Shown here one piece after another: positions 21,163-29,682 of a stretch of DNA of 39,850 bases (the stretch's first letter is position 1; each line of letters begins with the position of its first letter). The notes below the pieces were generated by a model that did not search any database, had not been told where the DNA came from, and worked only from the letters and a program-made list of their open reading frames with translations. The DNA is from a virus. The stretch lies in IMG/VR virus record IMGVR_UViG_3300044730_001019, positions 1-39,850 of that record. The stretch is one strand, 5' to 3'. Made by a program: the position numbers and the translations under genes.

Positions 21163-22646
21163 GCATCCTTGCACCATCCGGAGTCCCTGCCCGCCTGGAG
21201 ATCCGCAGGAACACCATCCGCGCTCGCTACGATGCCGCATTCTCCGGTGGTCCAGAGCGCACGTCCGCGCCGCAGTACCAGCACCCGTATCGCGACATTA
21301 CTCCATCCGTCCGAATCCGACTGATGGATGGATCTTGTGACCTCGCGGACAACTCCCCGTTCTTCTCTGGCCTGTTTGAACGCTTGGTGACCTACGTTAT
21401 CGGCACCGGCATCTGGCCGCAGAGCGATTCCGGGGACAGCGAATGGGACAAGCTGGTTGACGATCAGTTCCAGTCCGACGTCGAAGATTGCGAAGTTCGT
21501 GGCGGTGTATCGTGGGCCACGCTTCAGCAGCAAGCCTATCGAACGGAAATCAAGCAGGGTGACTGCGGCGAAATCCTGACCAATGACGAGCAAGGCAACC
21601 CCAAGGTCCTTGCCGTCGAAGGTCGAGACATTGGCGACAGGTGGGGCGTTACAACCTCCAAGGATCTTTTCGACGGCGTCCGCATTGGACCGCGCGGCGA
21701 GCGTCTCGGCTACGTCCTGACCAGCGAGGACCCGCTTGGCACCAGCATCACAATTCCGGTTTCCGCTGACTGGTTCGTTCACCATTTCAACCCGCTTCGT
21801 CCCGGCCAACTCCGGGGGATACCTCTCCTTGCTTCGGCCCTGAATACAGGCCGGGACGTTCACGACATCCTGAATCTTGAGAAGCTGGCCGTGAAGGATG
21901 CCAGCAGCAAGACCGACATCATCAAGACTGAGTCGGGGCAGTTCGACCCCGAGGAGGCGTACAACGCGGGCGGAGCCACTTCGGACGGTTCGGACGGTGA
22001 GGACCGCGCCAACTACTATCGCAAGATTTTCGGCCCCGAGGCCCGATACATCAAGCGCGAGGACTCTTGGGAGGCCTACAAGTCTGATCGTCCCGGTCCT
22101 GCGTGGCAGGGATTCATGGACTTCCTCAGCCAGACAATCTGCCTAGCTGCTCGCATTCCCCCTTCGGTCCTTCTCCAAATTAAAGTCGGCGGCGCTGATA
22201 CTCGCCGAGACCTTGCCGCCGCCGCCCGCGTGTTTGAGGCAGAGCAACACCGGCTTGCCGGACAATGGGCTAGGGTCCGCAACTTCTTTGTCCTGCGTCG
22301 CATCGAGGACGGAACACTGAAAGGCGCTCCTCCCACTTGGCGGCGTGTTTCTTGGCAGTTCCCAAAAGCCATCACCGTTGACGCCGGTCGGGAGGCTCAA
22401 CAGGACCGCGAGGACGTTCGTGGCGGGTTCATGTCGGAACAGGAGTATCAGGGTCGATGGGGAGCCAACTGGCGCAAGCACCGAGACCAAGTTGAGCTTG
22501 AGACTCGCGACAGAATCCAACGGGCAAAGGCCGTTTCCGAGGCTGAGAATGTTCCGTTTGACGTGGCGCTTCGGATGCTTGGAACTCCGCAGGATCAGCA
22601 GCCTCCTGCGCAACTGCCGCCTCAACAGCAGGCACCAGCACAATGA
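21159..22646 (+). CDS. Portal protein, lambda gpB family, 495 aa
   Basis: The N-terminus (IRARYDAAFSGGPERTSAPQ, then the LADNSPFFSGLFERLVTYVI stretch) and the core (AVEGRDIGDRWG, PVSADWFVHHFNPLRPGQLR, GIPLLASALNTGRDVHDILN) match lambda-type portals. It forms the dodecameric ring for DNA entry and tail joining. Start is the GTG at 21159 in GTGA overlap; stop overlaps the next ATG. The C-terminus is Gln/Pro-rich (PQDQQPPAQLPPQQQAPAQ), a flexible tail seen in many portals. Confidence 0.9.
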   Translation: MSILAPSGVPARLEIRRNTIRARYDAAFSGGPERTSAPQYQHPYRDITPSVRIRLMDGSCDLADNSPFFSGLFERLVTYVIGTGIWPQSDSGDSEWDKLVDDQFQSDVEDCEVRGGVSWATLQQQAYRTEIKQGDCGEILTNDEQGNPKVLAVEGRDIGDRWGVTTSKDLFDGVRIGPRGERLGYVLTSEDPLGTSITIPVSADWFVHHFNPLRPGQLRGIPLLASALNTGRDVHDILNLEKLAVKDASSKTDIIKTESGQFDPEEAYNAGGATSDGSDGEDRANYYRKIFGPEARYIKREDSWEAYKSDRPGPAWQGFMDFLSQTICLAARIPPSVLLQIKVGGADTRRDLAAAARVFEAEQHRLAGQWARVRNFFVLRRIEDGTLKGAPPTWRRVSWQFPKAITVDAGREAQQDREDVRGGFMSEQEYQGRWGANWRKHRDQVELETRDRIQRAKAVSEAENVPFDVALRMLGTPQDQQPPAQLPPQQQAPAQ

Positions 22647-23644
22647 AACGCATCCGCGCCTATATGGTTGGCATCCTGTCGCGTCAGGGCCAAGAGCTTG
22701 ACCAGTGGAAGCCCCAGCAGTCACTCGAATGGATGCCGTCTGGAACCAACGAGATTCGAGTTGCTGGACCGGAAGGCGAGCCGGCCGTCTATCTCGTTTC
22801 AACTGCGCCGGAAGACGCGGAGACACTCGACAAGCAGCTTCAGTCAGCGCTTGCGCTTGCTGCTGAAGGCAAGGCCAGTCGGCCATTCATCGACTTTAAC
22901 CACGACGGCGAGCAGGCCGCAGCGATCCCAAAGAGGTTCTTTTGGGACGACGGAATCCGCCTGGAGGTCGAGTGGACCGGAAGCGGGGTCGCTGCCCTAG
23001 CAAACCGTGACTTCTCCTATTTCAGCCCTGAGTTCTACCTGTCCGACGACGGGCACCCGACGGGCATTCCCGAGGTTGGTCCGATTGGTGGGTTGGTAAA
23101 TACACCAGCCTTTCAATCAATCGAACGCCTTGCCGCAAAGAAATCCCCGGAGGCTCCAGCCTCCGACACCAAAGGCAAAAAAATGGAATCGCTACTCGCG
23201 AAACTGGCTGCCGCCGGGGTCGTTCCCAAGGACCAGCCAATGACCGAAGACGCTCTGGTTGAGAGTCTCACGGCCATGAAGAAACAGTACGACGAAGCCA
23301 ACGCTGCGTCGCAAACCGCAACCGCAACTGCCGCTTCGCTGAAGAGTGAACGTGATGCGCTCAAGGCGAAGATCGACGAAAGCGTGAAAGCTTCGGCCGA
23401 GCGCGATGTCACTGCCGCTATCGCTGCCGGTAAGATCGACGAAAGCCAAAAGGCTGGCTGGGTTGATGACTACATCGCGAACCCGGAGCGCATCGTCGCG
23501 CGACTGGCTGGAATCAAGACCGCGCCCGTCAAGGCGTCCGGGCATCCAAACGACAAACTTCCTGCCAAAAGCGCGGGAGGCGGAGAACTCACCGGAATCA
23601 ATCGCGTCGCGGCTGCTTTCGCTGCCAAGCGCGGGAGCAACTAA
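22643..23644 (+). CDS. Mu gpI-like prohead protease fused to scaffold, 333 aa
   Basis: The N-terminal 170 residues (IDFNHDGEQAAAIPKRFFWD, VEWTGSGVAALANRDFSYFS, PEFYLSDDG, GPIGGLVNTPAF) match the Mu protein I type of phage protease. The FNHDG and ALANRDFSYFSPEF blocks are most diagnostic. The C-terminal part (residues 181-333) is coiled-coil and Ala/Lys-rich, as in scaffolds. An internal ATG at 23183 (MESLLAKLAAAGVV) may give a free scaffold, like lambda Nu3 inside C or Z inside I of Mu. It cleaves the scaffold during prohead maturation. Located just before the major capsid gene. Confidence 0.85.
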   Translation: MKRIRAYMVGILSRQGQELDQWKPQQSLEWMPSGTNEIRVAGPEGEPAVYLVSTAPEDAETLDKQLQSALALAAEGKASRPFIDFNHDGEQAAAIPKRFFWDDGIRLEVEWTGSGVAALANRDFSYFSPEFYLSDDGHPTGIPEVGPIGGLVNTPAFQSIERLAAKKSPEAPASDTKGKKMESLLAKLAAAGVVPKDQPMTEDALVESLTAMKKQYDEANAASQTATATAASLKSERDALKAKIDESVKASAERDVTAAIAAGKIDESQKAGWVDDYIANPERIVARLAGIKTAPVKASGHPNDKLPAKSAGGGELTGINRVAAAFAAKRGSN

Positions 23645-23659
23645 CCACAAGGAGACATC

Positions 23660-24604
23660 ATGCCAAACGCAACTCTTCTCGACATTGCCAAACTCAACGG
23701 TTCCGACGCGGTTGTTGGACTGATTGAGGAGGTCAGGACAGCGGCTCCGGAAGTGATGGTACTTCCGGCGCGCACCATTCGCGGCACTAGCTACAAGACC
23801 GTTCATCGCACCGGATACCCGGCCGTCGGTTTCCGAGCCGCCAACGCCGCAACCACGGCCGGCGCTTCGACGTTCACGAACAAACTGGTTGAGACCTTCA
23901 TTCTCTCCAGTCTTATCACCTGCGACAAAGCCGTGGCCAACGCCTACGAAGACGGCGTTGGCGCTTGGCAGGCCATGGAGGCCGTCGGGGTCGCCAAGCA
24001 GGCCATGATTGAGCTTGGCCAGCAGATTTTCTACGGCACAAACACGACCTTTGGCGGAAATGACGCTGGGTTCCCTGGTCTCCTTGGCACCTACGATTCA
24101 ACCAACATGGTCGTGGACGCTGGCGGCACGACTGACAACGTCGCTTCCTCCGTTTGGCTTGTCGCCACCGGCACACAGGATGTTTCCCTCATCCTTGGGA
24201 ACGGTCAGGCGATGCAGCTTTCTGACTGGCGCGAAGAGACTGTCTCTAGCGTTCCGTCCTATGTGGCCGACCTGACTGGCTGGATTGGCCTTCAGGTCGT
24301 CAACCCGTACTCCGTTTGCCGCATTCGGAAGATCACCACCGACAGCGGCAAGGGTCTTACGGACGCACTCATCGCGGACGCAATCGCCAAATTCCCGGTT
24401 GGCATGACTCCGAATTACATCTTCATGAATCGACGATCTAGGATGCAGCTTCACAAGAGCCGCACCGTGACGCTGTTTGGCGGCCCTGGGGCTTCCAAGC
24501 CGGCCGGCAGCGTGGAGCTCGTGGCACCGATTCCGGATTCCGCCTTTGGCATCCCCATCGTGACCACGGACAACATTCTCAACACCGAAACGCTGGCCAG
24601 CTAA
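23660..24604 (+). CDS. Major capsid protein, 314 aa
   Basis: A strong AAGGAGA site precedes the ATG. The sequence has a short N-arm (ATLLDIAKLNGSDAVVGLIE), central helical LVETFILSSLITCDKAVANA, GAWQAMEAVGVAKQAMIELG, QQIFYGTN, the G/D-rich GFPGLLGTYD loop, and a C-terminal TDALIADAIAKFPVGMTPNY with MNRRSRMQL and GIPIVTTDNI. This is the pattern of HK97-fold capsid proteins in phages with lambda-type portal and Mu-type protease. The upstream protease/scaffold and downstream cement gene agree. Expression is expected to be the highest in the genome. Confidence 0.9.
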   Translation: MPNATLLDIAKLNGSDAVVGLIEEVRTAAPEVMVLPARTIRGTSYKTVHRTGYPAVGFRAANAATTAGASTFTNKLVETFILSSLITCDKAVANAYEDGVGAWQAMEAVGVAKQAMIELGQQIFYGTNTTFGGNDAGFPGLLGTYDSTNMVVDAGGTTDNVASSVWLVATGTQDVSLILGNGQAMQLSDWREETVSSVPSYVADLTGWIGLQVVNPYSVCRIRKITTDSGKGLTDALIADAIAKFPVGMTPNYIFMNRRSRMQLHKSRTVTLFGGPGASKPAGSVELVAPIPDSAFGIPIVTTDNILNTETLAS

Positions 24605-24619
24605 GAAAGGAAAAACGCC

Positions 24620-25024
24620 ATGCCACACGAATTTGCACGCAATATTCGGGACGATTCCTGGAGGATCACCCGAGCACTTCCAACCGCTGACGGCAACGTG
24701 ACGTCCAGCGATTTCGACCTTGGAGCCGATGTCTACAAGACTGAGAGCTTTGAGTTTGAGATTGCCGTGCCGGCCCTGTCTGCCGTCAATTTGCCATCGG
24801 CTGACACCCTGACTTTCACGGTTCAGGCCGGGTCTTCCGCAGCGCCCAGCACCACGTTGGGGTTGTCCCGCGTCATCACGGGAACCGGATCGGCTATTGC
24901 CGCGCAGGTTATTCGGTTTCGACTTCCGTCCGATGTCGCACGATACGTCAACGTCCGCATTGTTGCAGCCGGCGGCACTGGCGACATGTCCTCGCTGACG
25001 GCTACGATTCGCCTGCTGTTCTAA
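24620..25024 (+). CDS. Bbp16-like capsid cement protein, 134 aa
   Basis: An all-beta protein with the pattern of Bbp16-type decoration proteins: DNVTSS-like start (TADGNVTSSDFDLGADVYKT), then FEFEIAVPAL, DTLTFTVQAGS, VIRFRLPSDVARYVNVRIVA and a closing SSLTATIRLLF. AAGGAAAA precedes the ATG. It lies directly after the major capsid gene and before a strong hairpin. It would bind the outside of the expanded capsid as a cement. The similarity call is from pattern memory, not a search. Confidence 0.6.
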   Translation: MPHEFARNIRDDSWRITRALPTADGNVTSSDFDLGADVYKTESFEFEIAVPALSAVNLPSADTLTFTVQAGSSAAPSTTLGLSRVITGTGSAIAAQVIRFRLPSDVARYVNVRIVAAGGTGDMSSLTATIRLLF

Positions 25025-25042
25025 CCACACGAGCAGGTAACA

Positions 25043-25074
25043 AGCGGGGACCGGAGTGTGTGCCGGTCCCCGCT
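25043..25074 (+). terminator. Perfect 12-bp hairpin after the capsid genes
   Basis: AGCGGGGACCGG (25043-25054) pairs perfectly with CCGGTCCCCGCT (25063-25074) around the loop AGTGTGTG. It is GC-rich but lacks a U-tract (CCTTAC follows), so it should act as a partial terminator or 3'-end stabiliser rather than a full stop. It would lower expression of the downstream connector genes relative to capsid. The next gene starts with GTG at 25082, eight bases on. Confidence 0.7.
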
Positions 25075-25081
25075 CCTTACA

Positions 25082-25390
25082 GTGAGCGAATTTCACAATC
25101 TACTTCGGGGGGCGCAAGCGGCTCTTGAGGTTTTAGCTGGAAGCACGTTCACCGTGGACGGTGTTTCTGGGACGTTCACTGGCATCCTTGACGTAACGAC
25201 CACCCAGAAGACATTTGGCGAGTCCGGCATGGTTCCAGATGACACCGCAAGACTGACAATCAAGCAGGGGCTCGCATACACACCGGATTCCGGTGACCTG
25301 ATTACGTGCGAAGGAGTGACTTGGAAAGCGGTTTCGGTCAAGAAGGGGCGGGTCGAGTACGAGATTGAACTGATCGGCGTGGACCAATGA
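25082..25390 (+). CDS. Small head-tail connector candidate, 102 aa
   Basis: GTG at 25082 is chosen (SEFHNLLRGAQAALEVLAGS) because the upstream reading from 25058 would start inside the hairpin. The product is beta-rich (FTVDGVSGTFTGILDVTTTQ, GDLITCEGVTWKAVSVKKGR). Similar small proteins sit between capsid and tail-joining genes, and share a domain look with tail-attachment proteins. ATGA overlap with the next gene. Identity is inferred from order. Confidence 0.55.
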   Translation: MSEFHNLLRGAQAALEVLAGSTFTVDGVSGTFTGILDVTTTQKTFGESGMVPDDTARLTIKQGLAYTPDSGDLITCEGVTWKAVSVKKGRVEYEIELIGVDQ

Positions 25391-26187
25391 CATTCAAGCC
25401 AGACATCGACCTATTCCAGAACTCGCTAAAGGAGCTTGCGACGCTCCTTGGGAAGAGCGTGAAAGAGGTTGTTCTGGATGAAGCGTCGTTCTTTGCCCGC
25501 GATTCGGCTAAGATGATGCCGCCTTTTGGCAAGACTCCGATCAAGGAGTCATGGGCTGCGCAGAAGAGAATCGGAGAAAGGGCTGTCGGGCTCCAAGTCA
25601 ATCGAGCATTCAAGCCGCTCGACTGGTTTGAGAAATGGAAAAACGACAAGGTGGTTAAAGGCATGCTTCGGATGGCCAAGGGCCGCAACTTCAATCCGCT
25701 GGCCGTTGAGAACGCGATTCGTCAGATGGGTTTCAAGCGCATCGCTGGCGTGATTGACCGACCGACCGAGGAAGCTCACAACGCCAGCCGAGGCAGCGAC
25801 GGGCGAGTCAGGAAGCGTCAGGCCCAGTGGTTTGTCCGCAAGAAGTCGGACGTCAACAAATACGAAAAGACGCAGCTTGCCGAGCTTGGAAAGCTCAAGG
25901 ACGGTTGGGGCGTCGCGATTTCCGCCATCGACGCGCTTCGCGGAAAGCTAACGAAGCTACCTCCGTGGATCACTCGCCATAACGAGAACCGTGGAACGCT
26001 GGACATCAAGGAAGACAACCGTGGCGACTTTGGGCTGATCGCAACGAACGCCATTCCTTACGGTCAAAAGCACGCCAGCAGCGCCTGGGAGCAAGCTATC
26101 AAGGCGAGATACATCGGAGCGCAGAAGCGGGCCTACATGATTTTAAAGGCAATGGAACGTAAGGCCCGAATGATTGGGAGGGCATAA
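25387..26187 (+). CDS. Head-tail joining/minor tail protein candidate, 266 aa
   Basis: A basic protein (KELATLLGKSVKEVVLDEAS, FFARDSAKMMPPFGKTPIKE, and GLIATNAIPYGQKHASSAWE with QAIKARY near the end). The PYG..HA...W pattern recalls gp10-type head-tail joining proteins (HK97 gp10/Lambda Z) in which a late ...A.Y...vE.G... block occurs, but it is longer than usual. It is placed between the connector and the fibre genes. Confidence 0.5.
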   Translation: MTFKPDIDLFQNSLKELATLLGKSVKEVVLDEASFFARDSAKMMPPFGKTPIKESWAAQKRIGERAVGLQVNRAFKPLDWFEKWKNDKVVKGMLRMAKGRNFNPLAVENAIRQMGFKRIAGVIDRPTEEAHNASRGSDGRVRKRQAQWFVRKKSDVNKYEKTQLAELGKLKDGWGVAISAIDALRGKLTKLPPWITRHNENRGTLDIKEDNRGDFGLIATNAIPYGQKHASSAWEQAIKARYIGAQKRAYMILKAMERKARMIGRA

Positions 26188-26188
26188 C

Positions 26189-26674
26189 ATGGCCACAATC
26201 GCAGGCACATTGACGGACGGAACAGGAACGGCGCTTGCTGGCGCAACGCTTGAGTTCCTGCTTTCGACTGCCCCGGAGACGTCAACCGGCATGTACGTGT
26301 CTGGGATTCCAGTTCGCGAAACGACCGGGACGGCTGGATCGGCTGGCGTTTACTCACTGACTTTGCTCCCTGGAATCTGGCGCGTGCGATTGCCATCGAC
26401 TCCGGAGCGTTACATCGGTGTCCCAACAGGTTCCGGCACTTACACAATCGGTCAGCTTCTGCTGACAGAAACGGAGGCACAAATGACAATCCCGCGATGG
26501 GTCGAGAATGCCGCTGCGCTTCGTGCGCTTGGCACTGCTTACAGCCTCTTCTTTGTGTCGTCTGATGCCAATGGCGATTGGGGATGGTTTGAGATTTCCA
26601 GCAGCACGTCGGCGGACGATGGCGTCAACTACATCCACAATGCGGCCGGCATTGTCTACGAAAGGCGACAGTGA
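26189..26674 (+). CDS. Small tail-fibre/adaptor protein, 161 aa
   Basis: Start is the ATG at 26189, two bases after the previous stop; an earlier TTG is rejected. Residues 1-90 form a carboxypeptidase-like beta-sandwich (TIAGTLTDGTGTALAGATLE, then SAGVYSLTLLPGIWRV). The C-terminus (SADDGVNYIHNAAGIVYERR) is the same kind of motif found at the N-terminus of the next protein (SHDGVHYLTNSGASGRWVSA). The pair looks like a fibre split into two genes. It may connect the fibre to the tail or capsid. Confidence 0.55.
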   Translation: MATIAGTLTDGTGTALAGATLEFLLSTAPETSTGMYVSGIPVRETTGTAGSAGVYSLTLLPGIWRVRLPSTPERYIGVPTGSGTYTIGQLLLTETEAQMTIPRWVENAAALRALGTAYSLFFVSSDANGDWGWFEISSSTSADDGVNYIHNAAGIVYERRQ

Positions 26675-29600
26675 GAACGATTCTTGCCCTAATCCTACTG
26701 GTTTCGTTCTCGGCTTTCGGGCAGTCAGCAAAGCCAGTCAACAGCGTTGCGACGATTGCTGAATTGATTGCTCGTCGCGCAGTCAATGCCGAAGAGATTG
26801 AGGTCCGAAACTTCTCGACGTCGATCCTGTGGGATCAACCGCGAACTTTCAGGCATGTCATCGACGCGACGAACTCGCACGACGGGGTCCACTACTTGAC
26901 CAACTCAGGTGCGTCTGGCCGATGGGTCTCCGCTGACCGACTGAGCGCAAATCAGAAGGCTGAGTGGTTTGGCGCTGATGCCACTTCGACCATTGACAGT
27001 ACGCCGGCAGTACAAAACGCAATTAATTACTGTTATTCCAACAACGTGCCTTCGCTTGAGTTCCCTGCTGGCACGATCCTGATTAGCGAAATCTCATTCA
27101 CCGGCACAGGACTCGTCGGCGGCTTGGCATTGCGCGGCCAACCTGGGCTTCGTTCGATCATTCGCGGCACGGCAGCCAAAACGATGTTCACGTTGCACAC
27201 GATGCGGCATGTCACGATTGAACACCTGTGGTTTGACGCGAACAACACGGCGACGAACATCCTGACGATCAACAACTCCACGGAGTTCAAGATCGTTGGA
27301 AATGACTTCTACAGGGCGAACGGAAGCGGGTTGCTATTCACCGGCAATCAGAATTACGGCCATCTGATTCAGTTCAACACGTTCATCAACAACAGCGACA
27401 TCGGGCTGGATTTCAACGGCGTTTCCGCGACGGCCAACAGCATCGTCCGCAACAAGTTTGAGTCTCCCGGATTTACCAACGCCATCGGCATTCGGCTGAA
27501 GGGTGGCGTTGCCAATCAGGACTACACTGCCAACGTCTTTCAGTCGCTGCGCTACGGCATGTATCTGGAAGGTGTTGTCGGCTCTGGTCAGATCAACAAC
27601 AGCATCGACCACAATTACTTTGAGGTCTTCACTCAGAACCCGCTTGCGCTAGGCCCCGGGCAACACAGCGTGCTTGCGGTTACTCGCAACTATTTCTATC
27701 AGGACTTTACCGGCGGCACATGGGCGTTGCGCGACACGAATGCCACCACGCTTTACGGGTTTCGATGGAAAGATAACGCAATCACTTCGGACAGCGGCAA
27801 AGCTCTGAGCCTGACCAATTCCTTGGTCCGCGATTGGGAGATCCACTCCGCGCCGACCGACATTGCCAGCGACTACGAGCTTCCCGCGAATGTCCCGATC
27901 AAGTTCTGGACGCAAAGCCAGCCGGCGCTTTCTGTCATTGTCACCAACTTCACCGTCTCGGGTGCGGCAACAAACCTTTCCATTCCCGGAGACCTTCTGC
28001 CGAGCCGCGTGGAGATCACTGGCTCTTCCAACATGACGTTTTCGGTAGGTGGCTTCACGTACCCCGGAACCACGCTTACGCTCAAGAACGCCGGCACCAA
28101 CACCGTCACTTTCACCGGCATAAACACGGTGATTCGCGCCGGCACTGAGGACACGTTTACATTCAGAAATTCAGCGTGGACGCGATACGTCTACCCGTAT
28201 TTGCCGGACTACGGCGGCACTCTGTACGGCTCGCTGACAATCACGAACGCGCTTAACGTCGCCGGCTTTTCTGAGTTCAGCGGAGCCGTCAAACTCGGCA
28301 ACATCATCAGCAATTTCAACGGTCTGATCACCGGAGGATCAATCGGTGCGACGCAGGCTTTCGTGTTGAAGGCCAACGCGGACGCGATGCTGACCATTCA
28401 GCGCGGCGCAAACAACCTCGCTCACTTCGGAACGAATGACGGGATTCGATTTGAACGACCGTTGACGACGCTGGCTTCAACGGGCGTCCTTACTCACGTC
28501 TACGGATTTGCCACAAATCCGGCTGCTGCTCCACGCGAGGGCATTGCGATGACTTTGGCTAACCTCGCCAGCCTCATCGGTGGCGGTGGGGGACTTGGCG
28601 GTCTGGTCATTGGCAGCGGCGACACGAACCTTGTGACGAATGCGGTGTCATCGGCCACGACGACACCGACCCGGACCAACGGAACATTTGCCGTCAACGT
28701 CACGGCGGTCCCGGCAAATCTGCTCACCGGAACAATCGACGATTTGCGAATTCCGTCGTCTATTCTGCGAAGCAACGACGCGGCCGCAACGTACGCTCCA
28801 ATTGCGAACCCGACGTTCACCGGAACCGTGACGATGAATAGCGCGACGATTGGCACGGTCACCGTGACCACCAATCTCAACGTCCCGGTTGACCCGTATG
28901 CCGCCGGGTGGGCCACGAAGACCAACGCCCCAACCAAAAAGGATGTTTACGACAAGCTGGAGTCTCTGACTGGGGTCGACTATTTTGGAAATTCGATCTT
29001 TGCGGCGCGGCCTGGATTCCTCCTGATCGACCATCTCATGAGCCAGCCAGCGAGCGGAGCCAATGGTGATATTGGGACAATCGCGGTCAATAACAGCGGA
29101 TCAGTGACGTTTCTTGCCGGCGACGCTGATCGCCCCGGCATGCGACTTCTTAGGGCTACCGGCGCAAATCAGAATCCAATTCACGGCTGGTCTGGACCAA
29201 CGACGGCAACATCGATCCGAGCAACCAACTTTTCCGGAACTGGAGTGCTTCACTACGAAACCGAAATCAGGACCCCGGACAAGTCTTCCGGAAATGCGGT
29301 CACCAACGTCTACAGCCTCCAAGTCGGCTTCAGCAGTGCGGCGTCTACGTCCACCAACGCGCCGCAGGACGGTGCCTACCTGATTCACCAGACGAACCTG
29401 ATCGGAACGGTGAATTGGGCTTTTCAGTGCTCGTCGAACAACAACTTTTCGACGGCAGTGGATACCGGCGTCGCTTTCACTAACTCCGCATGGTATCGGC
29501 TTGGCGTGCGATTGAACGGGACCAATGCCGTCGCGTTCATCAATGGCAACGCGGTGGCAACCAACACAAGCCACGTGCCGTTTGGTCGTCAGTTCGGAGC

Positions 29601-29682
29601 GTTCGTCCGACTTTGCGACATCATTGGAACGACGACTCTCGACGTGTATCTTGACAAAGCGGCGCTTGGATTCCGCCCGTGA
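26671..29682 (+). CDS. Beta-helix tail fibre/depolymerase with signal peptide, 1003 aa
   Basis: GTG in GTGA overlap. Residues 1-18 (MRTILALILLVSFSAFGQ) are a clear Sec signal peptide with a predicted AFG/Q cut. Then come a SHDGVHYLTNSGASGRWV unit and a pectate-lyase-type beta-helix starting at AEWFGADATSTIDSTPAVQN (about residues 93-115), with NNSTEFKIVGNDFYRANGSG and further Asn-rich rungs to about 400. Repeated TNALNVAG/TIGTVTVT-type fibre segments follow. The C-terminus (from about residue 780) is a lectin-like sandwich (SLQVGFSSA, WYRLGVRLNGTNAVAFINGN). It likely binds and may cut host surface glycans. A signal peptide is unexpected in a virion protein. Confidence 0.75.
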   Translation: MRTILALILLVSFSAFGQSAKPVNSVATIAELIARRAVNAEEIEVRNFSTSILWDQPRTFRHVIDATNSHDGVHYLTNSGASGRWVSADRLSANQKAEWFGADATSTIDSTPAVQNAINYCYSNNVPSLEFPAGTILISEISFTGTGLVGGLALRGQPGLRSIIRGTAAKTMFTLHTMRHVTIEHLWFDANNTATNILTINNSTEFKIVGNDFYRANGSGLLFTGNQNYGHLIQFNTFINNSDIGLDFNGVSATANSIVRNKFESPGFTNAIGIRLKGGVANQDYTANVFQSLRYGMYLEGVVGSGQINNSIDHNYFEVFTQNPLALGPGQHSVLAVTRNYFYQDFTGGTWALRDTNATTLYGFRWKDNAITSDSGKALSLTNSLVRDWEIHSAPTDIASDYELPANVPIKFWTQSQPALSVIVTNFTVSGAATNLSIPGDLLPSRVEITGSSNMTFSVGGFTYPGTTLTLKNAGTNTVTFTGINTVIRAGTEDTFTFRNSAWTRYVYPYLPDYGGTLYGSLTITNALNVAGFSEFSGAVKLGNIISNFNGLITGGSIGATQAFVLKANADAMLTIQRGANNLAHFGTNDGIRFERPLTTLASTGVLTHVYGFATNPAAAPREGIAMTLANLASLIGGGGGLGGLVIGSGDTNLVTNAVSSATTTPTRTNGTFAVNVTAVPANLLTGTIDDLRIPSSILRSNDAAATYAPIANPTFTGTVTMNSATIGTVTVTTNLNVPVDPYAAGWATKTNAPTKKDVYDKLESLTGVDYFGNSIFAARPGFLLIDHLMSQPASGANGDIGTIAVNNSGSVTFLAGDADRPGMRLLRATGANQNPIHGWSGPTTATSIRATNFSGTGVLHYETEIRTPDKSSGNAVTNVYSLQVGFSSAASTSTNAPQDGAYLIHQTNLIGTVNWAFQCSSNNNFSTAVDTGVAFTNSAWYRLGVRLNGTNAVAFINGNAVATNTSHVPFGRQFGAFVRLCDIIGTTTLDVYLDKAALGFRP

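Noticed and set aside
20509-21240. Minus-strand ORFs between terminase and portal
   Set aside because: Arg/Cys-rich shadow sequence without a domain; all neighbours run rightward in a tight operon.
24098-25096. Minus-strand ORF of 332 aa over the capsid and cement genes
   Set aside because: Antisense shadow of well-supported structural genes; it crosses the hairpin and has no ribosome site or domain.
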